A stretch of 64,000 bases of DNA from Polaromonas sp. (GTDB taxonomy: Bacteria > Pseudomonadota > Gammaproteobacteria > Burkholderiales > Burkholderiaceae_C): the NCBI RefSeq assembly GCF_030680935.1, contig NZ_JAUXUP010000011.1, positions 1 to 64,000 on the forward strand, given 5' to 3'. The notes below the pieces were generated by a model, which was not told the DNA's origin, searched no databases, and was given only the letters and a program-made list of their open reading frames with translations. How positions within the stretch are numbered: position 1 is the stretch's first letter; each line of letters opens with the position of its first letter. A program made the translations under genes and the position numbers. Of the stretch, positions 22,942 to 32,713 are shown piece after piece.

Positions 22942-24102
22942 TTATCCGCCAGCCTTGACGCCCAGGCGCCAGAGCGAGGTGGTTTCAGCCGCCCTGGCGG
23001 TGTGCAGCGCGTCCTGCGCGTCCATCACCTTGGGGTGTAGCGGCCGGGTGTCCAGCTTCGACAAGACCTGCAGGCCCGCCACCTCCATCCAGGCCAGCAG
23101 ATCGCCGCGGGGCCGCAATCCCAGGTGTTCGGCCAGATCCGACAGGATGAGCCAGCCCTCGCCGCCCGGCACCAGGTGCGCCGCCAGACCGTCGAGAAAG
23201 CCGCGCAACATGCGGCTGTCCGGGTCATAAACCGCGTGTTCAAGCGGTGAGCTTGGGCGCGCAGGCACCCAGGGCGGGTTGCAGACGATCAACGGTACGC
23301 GGCCCTCGGGAAACAGGTTCACCTCGTGCAACTCCACCCGACCGCTGAGGCCCAGACGCTGCAGGTTGTCGCGGGCACAGGCCAGGGCGCGCGGGTCCTG
23401 GTCGGTGGCCAGTACGCGCTGTACACCGCGCTGCGCCAATATCGCCGCCAGCACGCCAGTGCCTGTGCCAATGTCAAAGGCGACGCTCTCTGAGGCCATG
23501 GCTGCTGGCAAGGGCGCATTGGCCAGCAGCGCGAGGTATTCACCCCGAACCGGCGCAAACACACCGTAATGCGGGTGGATCTTCGCACCATCCATCGCCG
23601 CAATCGCCAAGCCCTTTTTTCGCCACTCATGGGCACTGATCAGGCCCAGCAGCTCACGCATCGGTACGAGGTATCCGCCTTGCGACACATCGCCGGGGCC
23701 ATACACCTGGCTGCAAGCCAGTGTGACATCGGGCGCGCGCCGCAATGCCAGGTGGTGCGCGCCATCAAACTCCAGCAGCAGCATGGACAGCGTGCGTGCC
23801 CGCTGCGATTGGGCCTGGCGATGCAGGTTGAAAACGTCCTGAGGCGCTTCTGCTGTCAGCTGCTTTTTGGGTCTTTTGGGCTTGTCGATACGCCGGGCGA
23901 TGGCCTGCAGGAGTTGCCGCGCATTTTGAAAGTCACCGCGCCACAAAAGGGCCGTGCCTTCGCTGGCCAGCCGGAAGGCGGCATCTGCGCTGAGGGTGTC
24001 GTCTGCGATCTGCAGGCGTTTGGGCGGCGGTGCGCCACTTTCAGAACGCCAGCGCGCAGAGCGGGCCTCACCGGCTTCGGTCCAGTGAACCAGCGACGTC
24101 AT
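22942..24102 (-). CDS. HemK/RsmC-like class I methyltransferase
   Basis: 386 aa. The N-terminal domain (1-165) is unassigned; the C-terminal SAM-binding domain has FDIGTGTGVLAAILAQRG (motif I), ATDQDPRAL (motif II) and VCNPPWVP (the NPPY-type catalytic motif used by N-methyltransferases on Gln or exocyclic amines). Substrate could be rRNA, a protein Gln or DNA. Single gene unit. Confidence 0.75.
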   Translation of the reverse strand: MTSLVHWTEAGEARSARWRSESGAPPPKRLQIADDTLSADAAFRLASEGTALLWRGDFQNARQLLQAIARRIDKPKRPKKQLTAEAPQDVFNLHRQAQSQRARTLSMLLLEFDGAHHLALRRAPDVTLACSQVYGPGDVSQGGYLVPMRELLGLISAHEWRKKGLAIAAMDGAKIHPHYGVFAPVRGEYLALLANAPLPAAMASESVAFDIGTGTGVLAAILAQRGVQRVLATDQDPRALACARDNLQRLGLSGRVELHEVNLFPEGRVPLIVCNPPWVPARPSSPLEHAVYDPDSRMLRGFLDGLAAHLVPGGEGWLILSDLAEHLGLRPRGDLLAWMEVAGLQVLSKLDTRPLHPKVMDAQDALHTARAAETTSLWRLGVKAGG

Positions 24103-24205
24103 GCCGATACGCCACGCAAGCGCGGAAAGAGAAAATGCATTGGATCGGCCAGGTCAATTAACAACCGGCCATTATCCCGCTCCCCGTCAACCGGAGACGC
24201 GCGCG

Positions 24206-24805
24206 TCAGCGGCTGTCTTTGCCCTCGGGGCCGCTCAACGGCGCCAGGTCCGACGAATAGGTGCGGTCACCAATCGTCAACTCACTGCCTTGTTGCCACG
24301 CCGCCTCAAACGCCGCAAGCTCTTCAGCAGTGGCTCGCTCGTATTTGCGCACATTGGCTGAGCGTTCCGCCTCGGGGGTGGATGTGTCGTCGCCAGCTGC
24401 AGCGGGCTCACCACGCTCCGGGTCAAAACCCTTGAGCTCCGGGTTGACGCGCCAGTAAACCGCAGCCACCCCCACCCCATAACGGGCCAGCGCATTTTTT
24501 GCCATGGACGCGCCCAAGGCCTGCAAGGGTCGGGGCCTGCCCTGTTCACTGTCCATGAAGTCCGTCGAGAGGTCCACCATCACCACAAAGCTGTGGCCGC
24601 GTTTGTCGGCGCGCACCACCTTGAAGCGGTAGCTCCCGCTCAGAATGCCCTGGCCTTGCATCGTGGTTTTGACCGAGTCAAAAAGCATTTCACGGCGAAA
24701 CGCCATGCGCTCATCAAGATTCATCTTGACCGGTGCAGTCTCTGGGCCCTGCCCTGCTTCCCGGGTACCGTGCGACGAGGAAAACAAATTTTGAAAAAAT
24801 GACAT
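24206..24805 (-). CDS. Conserved hypothetical protein (Burkholderiales)
   Basis: 199 aa, soluble, opening MSFFQNLFSSS. The central part (SGSYRFKVVRADKRGHSFVV, then MVDLSTDFM) looks like a beta-sheet domain; the acidic C-terminus is disordered (TSTPEAERSANVRKYERATA). No catalytic motif. Family not recognised. Confidence 0.65.
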   Translation of the reverse strand: MSFFQNLFSSSHGTREAGQGPETAPVKMNLDERMAFRREMLFDSVKTTMQGQGILSGSYRFKVVRADKRGHSFVVMVDLSTDFMDSEQGRPRPLQALGASMAKNALARYGVGVAAVYWRVNPELKGFDPERGEPAAAGDDTSTPEAERSANVRKYERATAEELAAFEAAWQQGSELTIGDRTYSSDLAPLSGPEGKDSR

Positions 24806-25155
24806 GACGTAAACACCCCTGTCCTGGAGATGGGCCAGCCCTGTAGCGATTTATCAGGTATGAATTCTTCTGGGTTGTCTCGTTGACCGCGCTCAGGGCG
24901 CTTGCAACTTGCCTCGCATGGCCCCATGCTAATCTTTTAGTTACAGCTTGTCATCTCCTGACACATGGCAGTTTGAGGGCCTGTCCGTGTGACAAATGAC
25001 GGAAATACGGGTCAATTTTCAGAACCTGTCACACAGCGGTCACACCGGGCTCCAAAGCGGGACAGTAGGCTTTCTCCCACATCCGCAAAAGCTCCTACCC
25101 GATAGGCGCACACCGCGCTCATGCCAATACTCTGGCATCAACTTCTGGAGGCAGC
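24806..25155. other. Gene-free stretch
   Basis: About 350 bp between divergent genes. It holds a small palindrome TGTCA-TCTCC-TGACA (24949-24963) and GTCACAC repeated at about 25028-25046, possible operators; no coding signal was found. Confidence 0.4.
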
Positions 25156-25326
25156 ATGTCTTTTGCACTTTATATGGTCGGTTTTGCAATCTTTCTGGGC
25201 GGCCTGGTATGGGGCGCCTTTGTGGCGGGCGTACCGCCGATTTACATCGGCATTGGCTCACTGGTGATTCTGGGGATTGGCATCTTCAGCGCCGTGGGAC
25301 GTACCCGCAGCAAAGACCCTTCCTGA
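25156..25326 (+). CDS. 56-aa two-helix membrane protein
   Basis: An excellent ribosome-binding site (CTGGAGG) precedes the ATG. Two membrane helices (FALYMVGFAIFLGGLVWGAF and PPIYIGIGSLVILGIGIFSA) are followed by a basic tail RTRSKDPS. Function unknown; small membrane protein. Confidence 0.75.
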   Translation: MSFALYMVGFAIFLGGLVWGAFVAGVPPIYIGIGSLVILGIGIFSAVGRTRSKDPS

Positions 25327-25443
25327 GTGCTGGACCCAACCGGCAGCGCCGGGGTCAAAATCCGCGAAGCCTCCCTGGCGCCAAATCGCTGGGTTGAGGT
25401 CGAAAAAATTGTCATCAGGCGCCACGTCTACCAGGGCGGCGTT

Positions 25444-25497
25444 GACCCATCAAAAAAGGGTTTCGGGATGATCCGGAGTCCTTTTTTTCGTGGGTCA
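25444..25497. terminator. Bidirectional terminator-like hairpin
   Basis: GACCCA..AAAAAAGG pairs with CCTTTTTT..TGGGTC around a 20-nt loop. It lies between the 56-aa gene and the convergent acyl-CoA dehydrogenase. Confidence 0.65.
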
Positions 25498-26664
25498 GGA
25501 TGATTTGGCCCCCAGACCCATGGACCTTGAAATCACTTCTTTCATGATCTCATTGGTACCTCCGTAGATGCGCTGCACACGCGCGTCGGCGTAGGCGCGG
25601 GTGATGGGGTACTCCCACATATAGCCGTAGCCGCCAAAGAGCTGCACACATTCATCCATGACCCTGCACTGCAGGTCGGTGGTCCAGTACTTGGCCATGC
25701 TGGCAGTGGCGGTGTCGAGCTTGTCAACAGCCAGCAGTTCGGTACATTTGTCGACGAAGACGCGCGCCACCTGCACCTGCGTCTGCAACTCGGCCAGCGT
25801 GTAACGCGTGTTCTGGTAGCTGGCCACGGGTTGACCGAAGACCTTGCGTTCCTTCACGTAGGCCACCGTCCAGTCGATGGCCGCCTGCGCAGAGGCGACG
25901 GCTGTGATGGCGATCTGCAGCCGCTCCCAGGGCAGTTGCTCCATCAGGCAGATGAAACCACGGTTTTCATGCGTTTCGCCCCCCAGCAGATTGGCTGCGG
26001 GAACACGCACATCCGAGAAAAACAGTTCCGACGTATCCTGGGCCTTGAGCCCCAGTTTTTTCAGGCGCTTGCCGACAGAAAAACCGGGCAGGCCGCGCTC
26101 CACCAGCAGCAGGCTGGTGCCCTTCGCACCCGCTGCCGGGTTGGTCTTGGCCACCACCACCACCAGGTCGGCGTGCCAGCCATTGGTGATGAAGGTTTTG
26201 CTGCCATTGAGCAAATAGCTGCCATCGGCCTGTTTGATCGCCGTGGTTTTCACGCCCTGCAGATCAGAGCCGGCAGCAGGTTCACTCATCGCAATCGCGC
26301 CCACCATCTCGCCGCTGGCGAGTTTGGGCAGGTACTTGAGTTTCTGCGCCTCTGTGCCGTAATGAAGGATGTAGGGGGCAACAATTTCGCTGTGCAGGCT
26401 GTAGCCGATGCCGCTGTAACCGCCGTATGCGAGTTCTTCCATCTGAACCACTGAATACAACTTGTCCGCGCCCGATCCGCCATAGGCTTCGGGCATGGTC
26501 ATGCATAAAAACCCGTTGAGGCCTGCCTTGTTCCAGACGGCGCGATCCACATAACCCTGCTCCTCCCACTGCTCGTGAAAAGGCGCAATTTCTTTGTCGC
26601 AGAACTTGCGAAAAGCGTCGCGAAAGGCTTCGTGGTCGCTGTTGAAAAGGGTGCGTTCGATCAT
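25495..26664 (-). CDS. Acyl-CoA dehydrogenase
   Basis: 389 aa from the ATG at 26664 (MIERTLFNSDHEAFRDAFR); the frame runs further but without homology. FAD-dependent, oxidises acyl-CoA to trans-2-enoyl-CoA. Motifs: AIAMSEPAAGSDLQG, FITNGWHADLVVVVAK, LFGGYGYMWEYPI, and RIYGGTNEIMKEVI with the usual C-terminal signature. Closest in style to long-chain or branched substrates. Downstream of an M19 gene on the same strand, 16 nt apart, so probably co-transcribed. Confidence 0.9.
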   Translation of the reverse strand: MIERTLFNSDHEAFRDAFRKFCDKEIAPFHEQWEEQGYVDRAVWNKAGLNGFLCMTMPEAYGGSGADKLYSVVQMEELAYGGYSGIGYSLHSEIVAPYILHYGTEAQKLKYLPKLASGEMVGAIAMSEPAAGSDLQGVKTTAIKQADGSYLLNGSKTFITNGWHADLVVVVAKTNPAAGAKGTSLLLVERGLPGFSVGKRLKKLGLKAQDTSELFFSDVRVPAANLLGGETHENRGFICLMEQLPWERLQIAITAVASAQAAIDWTVAYVKERKVFGQPVASYQNTRYTLAELQTQVQVARVFVDKCTELLAVDKLDTATASMAKYWTTDLQCRVMDECVQLFGGYGYMWEYPITRAYADARVQRIYGGTNEIMKEVISRSMGLGAKSS

Positions 26665-26680
26665 GGTATGTCCTCCGTGG

Positions 26681-27766
26681 TCAGGCGGCCTTGGCACCGG
26701 CCATCGCTGATTTGACGATGCGCGCGTAGTTGCCAATAAATATGTTGTTGAGCACGGCATCGCCGATGCCGCGCTTGCCCAGGTTGTCGATGACGTCCCG
26801 CAGGTCGGCATAGTCATTGAGCATCCGGTTGGGCCATACGCCTTCCATGTCGGTGCCGAAGGCCACGTGCTCTGGCCCGACCAGGTCGCACATGCGCATG
26901 ATCTCGTCAGCGTAGCCGGCCTTGCTGTTCACCGGGTAGCCTGGGTCGCTGCCCAGCCGCAGGCACCAAAGGCCGATCGCACCGCCACGCGCTGCAATCT
27001 TGCGGGCAAGGGCCAGCGGCAGTGACCGAGCCATGTAGCCCACGTCCGAGGGCGTGCCGCCGACTGGCGAGATCCAGGAGTGCGACCAGACCATGGCTGC
27101 GGGCGACGCGTCCATTGCGCCATCGACCAGCGATCCCGTGCCGTGCGCCAGGTCCACCACCATGCCCAGCCGCGCGCATTCGGCCACCACCTGCGCGCCC
27201 AGCGGCGTCAGGCGCCCATGCTGGGGTGCGGCGGTTTGATGGTCGCCCAGCGGCGTGCGGATGTAGTGCACCAGCTGCATGTGGCGCACACCCATGGCGT
27301 GCGCCTGCGCCAGCCGAGCAATGTCACCTTCGATGAAGTTGGCCGATTCGCAGGCCAGCAGCACGCGCGGCTCACCGGCCAGTGCCCCGTCCACATCAGC
27401 GGTGGTCAGCGCCTTGGCGACCTTCCATTGCGCAAGGCGCGCTTCGTAGTCCTTGACCAGGTCCTGCCAGTAGACCCAGATCGCGCCCGGCTTGGGCTCT
27501 TCGACCTGCACCAGTCGTCCGCTGGCCGAAATCCATTTGCGGTCGTCCACCACCGCCCAGGCCAGCAGCGTGATGCCGTTCTCACGCATGTGCTTGTCCA
27601 GGTCCAAACCGAACAAGCGCGGCAGGAACATGCCGTAATGTGAATGCATGTCGGCCACGTAGGGCTTGCGCACGGTGGTCTGTGCGCCTGCGTGCGATGC
27701 CAGTCCAGCCAAAGCGGCTGCGCCCAGCAATGCCACCTGGCGGCGGTTGATCTCGGTCTTTTCCAT
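26681..27766 (-). CDS. M19 (membrane dipeptidase-like) peptidase, Tat-exported
   Basis: 361 aa from the ATG at 27766. A twin-arginine signal ([20 protein letters not shown]) suggests periplasmic export. The M19 metal residues are recognisable but altered: HSH in ADMHSHYGM instead of HxD, CESANF for the usual EG segment, VVDLAHG, WSHSW and FGTDMEG. It should be a Zn-dependent dipeptidase or amidase-like hydrolase. It is divergent from the thiolase gene (93 bp between) and upstream of an acyl-CoA dehydrogenase. Substrate unknown. Confidence 0.8.
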   Translation of the reverse strand: MEKTEINRRQVALLGAAALAGLASHAGAQTTVRKPYVADMHSHYGMFLPRLFGLDLDKHMRENGITLLAWAVVDDRKWISASGRLVQVEEPKPGAIWVYWQDLVKDYEARLAQWKVAKALTTADVDGALAGEPRVLLACESANFIEGDIARLAQAHAMGVRHMQLVHYIRTPLGDHQTAAPQHGRLTPLGAQVVAECARLGMVVDLAHGTGSLVDGAMDASPAAMVWSHSWISPVGGTPSDVGYMARSLPLALARKIAARGGAIGLWCLRLGSDPGYPVNSKAGYADEIMRMCDLVGPEHVAFGTDMEGVWPNRMLNDYADLRDVIDNLGKRGIGDAVLNNIFIGNYARIVKSAMAGAKAA

Positions 27767-27859
27767 GCTGTTGCGCCTCCTGCTGTCGCCATTTTCACAA
27801 AGCGATTGCTTTGTGAAATGAATATACTCCATCATCGCCTTTTGCCAGCTGGAGCACCC

Positions 27860-29065
27860 ATGACCGAAGCATTCATCTACGACGCCATACGCACACCCCG
27901 TGGCAAAGGTAAAAAAGACGGCAGCCTGCATGAGGTCAAACCCGTCAACCTGCTGGCCGGCGTACTGACCGAGCTACAGCGCCGCAACGGCTTTGACACG
28001 GCCCAGGTCGACGATGTGGTGATGGGCGTGGTGTCGCCGATTGGCGAACAAGGTTCGGTGATTGCCAAGGTGGCAGCGCTGAAGGCCGGCTGGGATTTCC
28101 GCGCCTCCGGCGTGCAGATCAACCGTTTTTGCGCGTCGGGCCTGGAGGCCGTCAATATGGCCGCGCAAAAAGTACGCTCCGGCTGGGAAGACCTGGTGGT
28201 GGCCGGCGGGGTCGAAAGCATGAGCCGGGTGCCCATCGGCTCGGACGGCGGCGCTTGGGCGCAGGACCCGGAAACCAACAGCGCGACCTTGTTCGTGCCT
28301 CAAGGCGTGGGCGCTGACCTGATTGCCACCATCGAAGGGTTTAGCCGCGCCGACGTGGATGCCTTTGCGATGGAAAGCCAGAAACGCGCTGCCAAAGCGC
28401 GTGAGGCAGGTTATTTCGATCATTCGGTGGTGCCGGTCAAGGACTTCCTTGACCAGACCATTCTGGCGCAGGACGAATTCATCAAACCGCAGACCACGCT
28501 GGAAGGCCTGGCCTCGCTCAAGCCAGCGTTTGAACAGATGGGCGCCATGGGTTTTGACCAGGTGGCGCTGACGCGTTACCCGCAGGTCGAACGCATCCAC
28601 CACGTCCACCACGCAGGCAATTCTTCGGGCATCGTGGACGGCGCGGCGGCTGTATTGATCGGCTCGGAGGCCGCGGGAAAAACGCACCGACTGACGCCAC
28701 GTGCACGTATCGTGGCAGCAGCACTCAGCGGGGCCGACCCGACCATCATGCTGACCGGCCCAATGCCAGCCGCACGCAAGGCACTGGCCAAGGCGGGCAT
28801 GACGATAGACCAGATCGACCTGTTCGAGGTCAACGAAGCCTTTGCCGCCGTGGTCATGCGTTTCATGAAAGAAATGAAGGCGCCGCACGACAAGGTCAAT
28901 GTCAATGGCGGCGCGATAGCCATGGGCCACCCGCTGGGCGCCACTGGCGCCATGATCCTCAGCACCCTGATTGACGAGCTGCACCGGCGCAAGCTGCGTT
29001 ACGGCCTGGCCACGCTGTGTGTGGGCGGCGGCATGGGCATTGCCACAATTGTTGAAAGAATTTGA
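27860..29065 (+). CDS. Acetyl-CoA C-acyltransferase (thiolase)
   Basis: 401 aa from the ATG at 27860 (GGAGCACCC upstream). Thiolytic cleavage of 3-ketoacyl-CoA. Catalytic Cys91 in [13 protein letters not shown], the NEAF block, His in [15 protein letters not shown], and the second catalytic Cys in TLCVGGGMG. Its stop overlaps the next start (TGATG), giving a two-gene beta-oxidation operon with the FadJ-type gene. Confidence 0.92.
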   Translation: MTEAFIYDAIRTPRGKGKKDGSLHEVKPVNLLAGVLTELQRRNGFDTAQVDDVVMGVVSPIGEQGSVIAKVAALKAGWDFRASGVQINRFCASGLEAVNMAAQKVRSGWEDLVVAGGVESMSRVPIGSDGGAWAQDPETNSATLFVPQGVGADLIATIEGFSRADVDAFAMESQKRAAKAREAGYFDHSVVPVKDFLDQTILAQDEFIKPQTTLEGLASLKPAFEQMGAMGFDQVALTRYPQVERIHHVHHAGNSSGIVDGAAAVLIGSEAAGKTHRLTPRARIVAAALSGADPTIMLTGPMPAARKALAKAGMTIDQIDLFEVNEAFAAVVMRFMKEMKAPHDKVNVNGGAIAMGHPLGATGAMILSTLIDELHRRKLRYGLATLCVGGGMGIATIVERI

Positions 29066-31224
29066 TGAAGACTCTTCAATACGAACTGGCCGACGGTATC
29101 GCCACGATCACTTTCGACGAGCAAGGCTCGCCCGTCAACACCATGTGTGCGCAGTGGCAGCAGGACCTGAACGAAGTCACCGCGCAGGTGCTCAAGGACC
29201 GCGAGGCCATACGCGGCATCGTTCTGGCCTCCAGCAAGAGTACTTTTTTTGCCGGAGCCGACCTCAAGGGCCTGATGCGCAACCAGGTGTCGGATGCCGC
29301 GGCGGTGTTCGCAGAAATCGAGCGCATGAAGAAGAACTTCCGCACGCTGGAGACCCTGGGAAAGCCGGTGGTCAGCTGCCTCAATGGCGCGGCGCTGGGC
29401 GGCGGCTGGGAGGTGGCGTTGATCGGCCACTACCGCATCGCGGTGGATGACAAAAAGATCCAGTTTGGCCTGCCCGAAATCACGCTGGGCCTGATTCCCG
29501 GGGCCAGTGGCATCACCAAGATGACGCGCCTGCTGGGCCTGATGGGAGCGCAACCCTACATTCTGGAAAGCAAATTATTCAACCCGCATGAGGCGCTGGC
29601 GCTGGGCCTGGTGCAGGAACTGGTACCCGATGCCGCCGCGTTGCGTCCGGCGGCACTGGCATGGATCGCCACCCACGATGGCGCCGCCGCGCCAGCGCAC
29701 CACCCCTGGGACGACAAGAACTACAGAATGCCCGGCGGCTTGCCGTCCAGTCCCAAGCTGGCGGGCATGCTCAGTGTGGCGCCTGCCGTTCTGAAGCAGA
29801 AGACGCGTGGCCTGTACCCCGCCCCTGAAGCGGCATTGGCAGCAATGGTGGAAGGCGCCCAGGTGGACTACGACACCGCACTGCGCATAGAGAGCCGCTA
29901 CTTGGCCCGGCTGGCAGTCACGCCGGTGGCCAAGGCAATGATCAACACGTTTTTCTTCAACATGAACGCGATCAAGTCCGGTCAGTCGCGGCCCAAGGGC
30001 ATTCCGCGCTACAAGCCACAAAAAGTCGGCTTGCTGGGCGCGGGCATGATGGGTGCAGGCATTGCGTATGTGCAGGCCAGCCGGGGCATCAGCACCGTTC
30101 TCAGGGATGTCAGCCAGGACAAGGCCGATACGGGCAAGGCCTACAGCGCCAAACTGACGCAGCAACGTGTGGACAAGGGCCGCATGAGTGCGCCTGATCA
30201 AAGCGCCCTGCTCTCCCGCATCACCGCCACCGACCAGGTTGCTGGACTGGCGGGCTGCGATTTGATCATTGAAGCGGTGTATGAACGCCGCGACCTGAAA
30301 GCCAAGGTCACGCAGGAGGCCGAGCCCTTGCTGGCTGGGGGCGGATTTTTTGCATCGAACACATCCACCCTGCCGATCAGCGGCCTGGCAACAGCCAGTG
30401 CGCGCCCCGAAAAATTCATAGGCATCCATTTCTTCAGCCCGGTCGACAAGATGAAGCTGGTCGAGATCATCCGCGGCAAGCAGACCGACGACGAAACCGT
30501 GGCCCGCGCGTTCGACTTTGTTCAGGCGCTCGGCAAAATCCCGATTGTGGTCAACGACTCGCGCGGTTTTTACACCAGCCGCACCTTCGGCACCTTTGTG
30601 ATGGAAGGCGCGGCCATGCTGGGCGAAGGTATTCCGGCAGCCGCGATTGAAAACGCCGGTATTCAGTGCGGCATGCCGGTCGGCCCACTGGCGGTGCTCG
30701 ATGAAACGGCACTGTCGCTCAGCGTGCATGTGCTGGACCAGACCCGCGCCGATTACGCGGCAGAAGGCAAAACCTATATTGCGACGCCTGGCGAGTTGAT
30801 TGTTGAACGCATGGTCAAGGAGTTTGACCGCAATGGCCGCGCCGCCGGCGCCGGTTTTTACGACTATCCGCCGGAAAAAGGTGCGAAGAAAACACTCTGG
30901 CCGGAACTCAAAGTCCTGTTCGAAAAACCGGAGACCGCCTGGAACATCACCGACCTGAAAGACCGCCTGCTCTACCGCCAGGCCGTGGAAACCGCGCGCT
31001 GCCTGAGCGAAAACGTGCTGACCAGCGTGCACGACGCCAACATCGGCTCCATCTTCGGCATCGGCTTTCCGGCATGGACAGGTGGGGCGATGCAGTTCAT
31101 TTACGGCATGGGCCTGGATGCGTTTGCGCAACGCGCCGCAGAACTGGCAGCGAAGTTCGGCCCCGGCTTTGTGTTGAGCGACGAGGTGAAGGCCGCGATC
31201 AGGAAGTACCAGCCGGTTTACTGA
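29065..31224 (+). CDS. FadJ/FadB-type enoyl-CoA hydratase / 3-hydroxyacyl-CoA dehydrogenase
   Basis: 719 aa from the ATG at 29065. The N-terminal crotonase domain (1-190) has the oxyanion loop FFAGADLKG and catalytic Glu116 (GGGWEVAL) and Glu139 (GLPEITLGLIPG). The 3-hydroxyacyl-CoA dehydrogenase domain begins with the NAD fold VGLLGAGMMGAGIAYV (about 315-330), with IGIHFFSPVDKMKLVE carrying the catalytic His. Together with the thiolase it completes beta-oxidation. Convergent with the acyl-CoA ligase gene, overlapping 7 nt. Confidence 0.93.
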   Translation: MKTLQYELADGIATITFDEQGSPVNTMCAQWQQDLNEVTAQVLKDREAIRGIVLASSKSTFFAGADLKGLMRNQVSDAAAVFAEIERMKKNFRTLETLGKPVVSCLNGAALGGGWEVALIGHYRIAVDDKKIQFGLPEITLGLIPGASGITKMTRLLGLMGAQPYILESKLFNPHEALALGLVQELVPDAAALRPAALAWIATHDGAAAPAHHPWDDKNYRMPGGLPSSPKLAGMLSVAPAVLKQKTRGLYPAPEAALAAMVEGAQVDYDTALRIESRYLARLAVTPVAKAMINTFFFNMNAIKSGQSRPKGIPRYKPQKVGLLGAGMMGAGIAYVQASRGISTVLRDVSQDKADTGKAYSAKLTQQRVDKGRMSAPDQSALLSRITATDQVAGLAGCDLIIEAVYERRDLKAKVTQEAEPLLAGGGFFASNTSTLPISGLATASARPEKFIGIHFFSPVDKMKLVEIIRGKQTDDETVARAFDFVQALGKIPIVVNDSRGFYTSRTFGTFVMEGAAMLGEGIPAAAIENAGIQCGMPVGPLAVLDETALSLSVHVLDQTRADYAAEGKTYIATPGELIVERMVKEFDRNGRAAGAGFYDYPPEKGAKKTLWPELKVLFEKPETAWNITDLKDRLLYRQAVETARCLSENVLTSVHDANIGSIFGIGFPAWTGGAMQFIYGMGLDAFAQRAAELAAKFGPGFVLSDEVKAAIRKYQPVY

Positions 31225-32702
31225 GCGGCAGTGGTAGCGATAGCGAGCAGGCCCGCCTTCTGCACCTTGCCCAATGCGGTTTTGGGCAATGCGTCGCAGA
31301 ACAGCACACGTTTCGGATGTTTGAAGCGCGCCAGCCGCCCGTCGAACAGCCGCATCACTGCAGCGGTATCGAGAGCAGCACCCGGCTTGGGCACCACCAC
31401 CGCCACCACCACCTCGCCCCAGCGCGCGTCGGGCTGGCCCACCACGGCAGCTTCAAGAATCTGCGGGCAATCAGCCAGCAGGTTTTCGATCTCGGCGGGG
31501 TAGACGTTTTCGCCGCCCGAGATGATCATGTCTTTCAAGCGGCCCACCACCTCGTAAAACCCGGCTACGTCGCGGCGCGCCAGATCGCCAGTGTGAAACC
31601 AGCCGTCTACAAATACCGGATTGCCGGGGTCGTTCCAGTATCCGGCAAGCAGGTTGGGGGCGCGTACCCATATCTCGCCTATTTCGCCGATGGCGGCGTC
31701 CTCGCCGGTCTTCCGTAACAGCCGCACCTCCACATGGAGGCCTGCCTTGCCGGCCGAGCCGACATGCGCCATGGCGTCCTCGCGGCGCAGGTAAATGGAC
31801 ACAGGACCGGTTTCGGTCGCGCCGTACACCTGCCCGACTGAAACACCACGCGCGTGAAAAGGCGTAATCATGGAGGCAGGAATCGTCGAGGAGCCCGCGG
31901 CCAGCAGTTTGAGTGAGGAAAGATCAGATGACGCAAAACCAGGATGATCCAGCACGGCGCGCAAGGTGGCCGGGACCAGCAAGGACAAGCTGGGCCGGCG
32001 CAGCGACACGTCGTCGAGCCAGGCGCCTGCTTCAAAACGCGCGTGCAAAGTAACCGTCGCGCCGGCGTACAGGGCCGGCAAGGTCTGGATGCACAGACCT
32101 CCGACGTGGAACATGGGCAGCACGCTGAGCACATGGTCATCGGCGGTGAGCTCATGCGCATGGGCCGAAATTCTGCAATTCCAGACCAGCCCCGCCTGGG
32201 TATGGATCACCCCCTTGGGCTGACCAGTGGTACCAGAGGTGTAGACCAGCAAAACCGGCGTATTTCCATTGACGACCGGCGGCGGGTTCCCGAAGGACAT
32301 ATCCGCCTCGTCCGTCAGCGCATCCGCCTGAAGGCGAGCGCAGCCTGTTGCGCCTGCCAGCGCATCCGCAGCATCGGCATGCACGCCGCCGGCCACCAAC
32401 AGGCTGACACCGGCGTGCATCAGAATCGCCTGCAGCTCGGGTGCCGCGAGGCGGTAGTTCAGTGGCAAAAGGATGGCACCCAGTCGTGCCAGCGCAAACA
32501 GCAGCACCAGCAGGTCCGGATGATTGAGGCCCAGCCAGGCCACACGGTCACCGGGCTTCACCTCCGCCGCCTGCAACACGCGGACCGCGCATTCAGTGCG
32601 CTCCCACAGCCCGGCGTAGCTGATGTCGGCGCCTTCAAAATGCAGTGCGACACGCGCGGGCGTTTGCCCGGCGTGACCTTCGATGACGCTGGCCAGATTC
32701 AC
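31218..32702 (-). CDS. Acyl-CoA synthetase (AMP-binding)
   Basis: 494 aa from the GTG at 32702, 11 nt after the upstream acyl-CoA dehydrogenase stop; the longer frame is Arg/Gly-rich with no homology. It activates a carboxylic acid to its CoA ester. Motifs: LLVYTSGTTGQPKGV (ATP loop), YGATETGP, GWFHTGDLARRD, GRLKDMIISGGENVYPAEIE (hinge) and PKTALGKVQK (catalytic Lys). Part of a minus-strand operon running from 36381 to 31218. Confidence 0.9.
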   Translation of the reverse strand: MNLASVIEGHAGQTPARVALHFEGADISYAGLWERTECAVRVLQAAEVKPGDRVAWLGLNHPDLLVLLFALARLGAILLPLNYRLAAPELQAILMHAGVSLLVAGGVHADAADALAGATGCARLQADALTDEADMSFGNPPPVVNGNTPVLLVYTSGTTGQPKGVIHTQAGLVWNCRISAHAHELTADDHVLSVLPMFHVGGLCIQTLPALYAGATVTLHARFEAGAWLDDVSLRRPSLSLLVPATLRAVLDHPGFASSDLSSLKLLAAGSSTIPASMITPFHARGVSVGQVYGATETGPVSIYLRREDAMAHVGSAGKAGLHVEVRLLRKTGEDAAIGEIGEIWVRAPNLLAGYWNDPGNPVFVDGWFHTGDLARRDVAGFYEVVGRLKDMIISGGENVYPAEIENLLADCPQILEAAVVGQPDARWGEVVVAVVVPKPGAALDTAAVMRLFDGRLARFKHPKRVLFCDALPKTALGKVQKAGLLAIATTAAQ

Positions 32703-32713
32703 GCCCGGTCCCG

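Noticed and set aside
29575..31131. 518-residue minus-strand frame
   Set aside because: Antisense of the FadJ-type gene; His/Arg/Gln-rich with no motifs.
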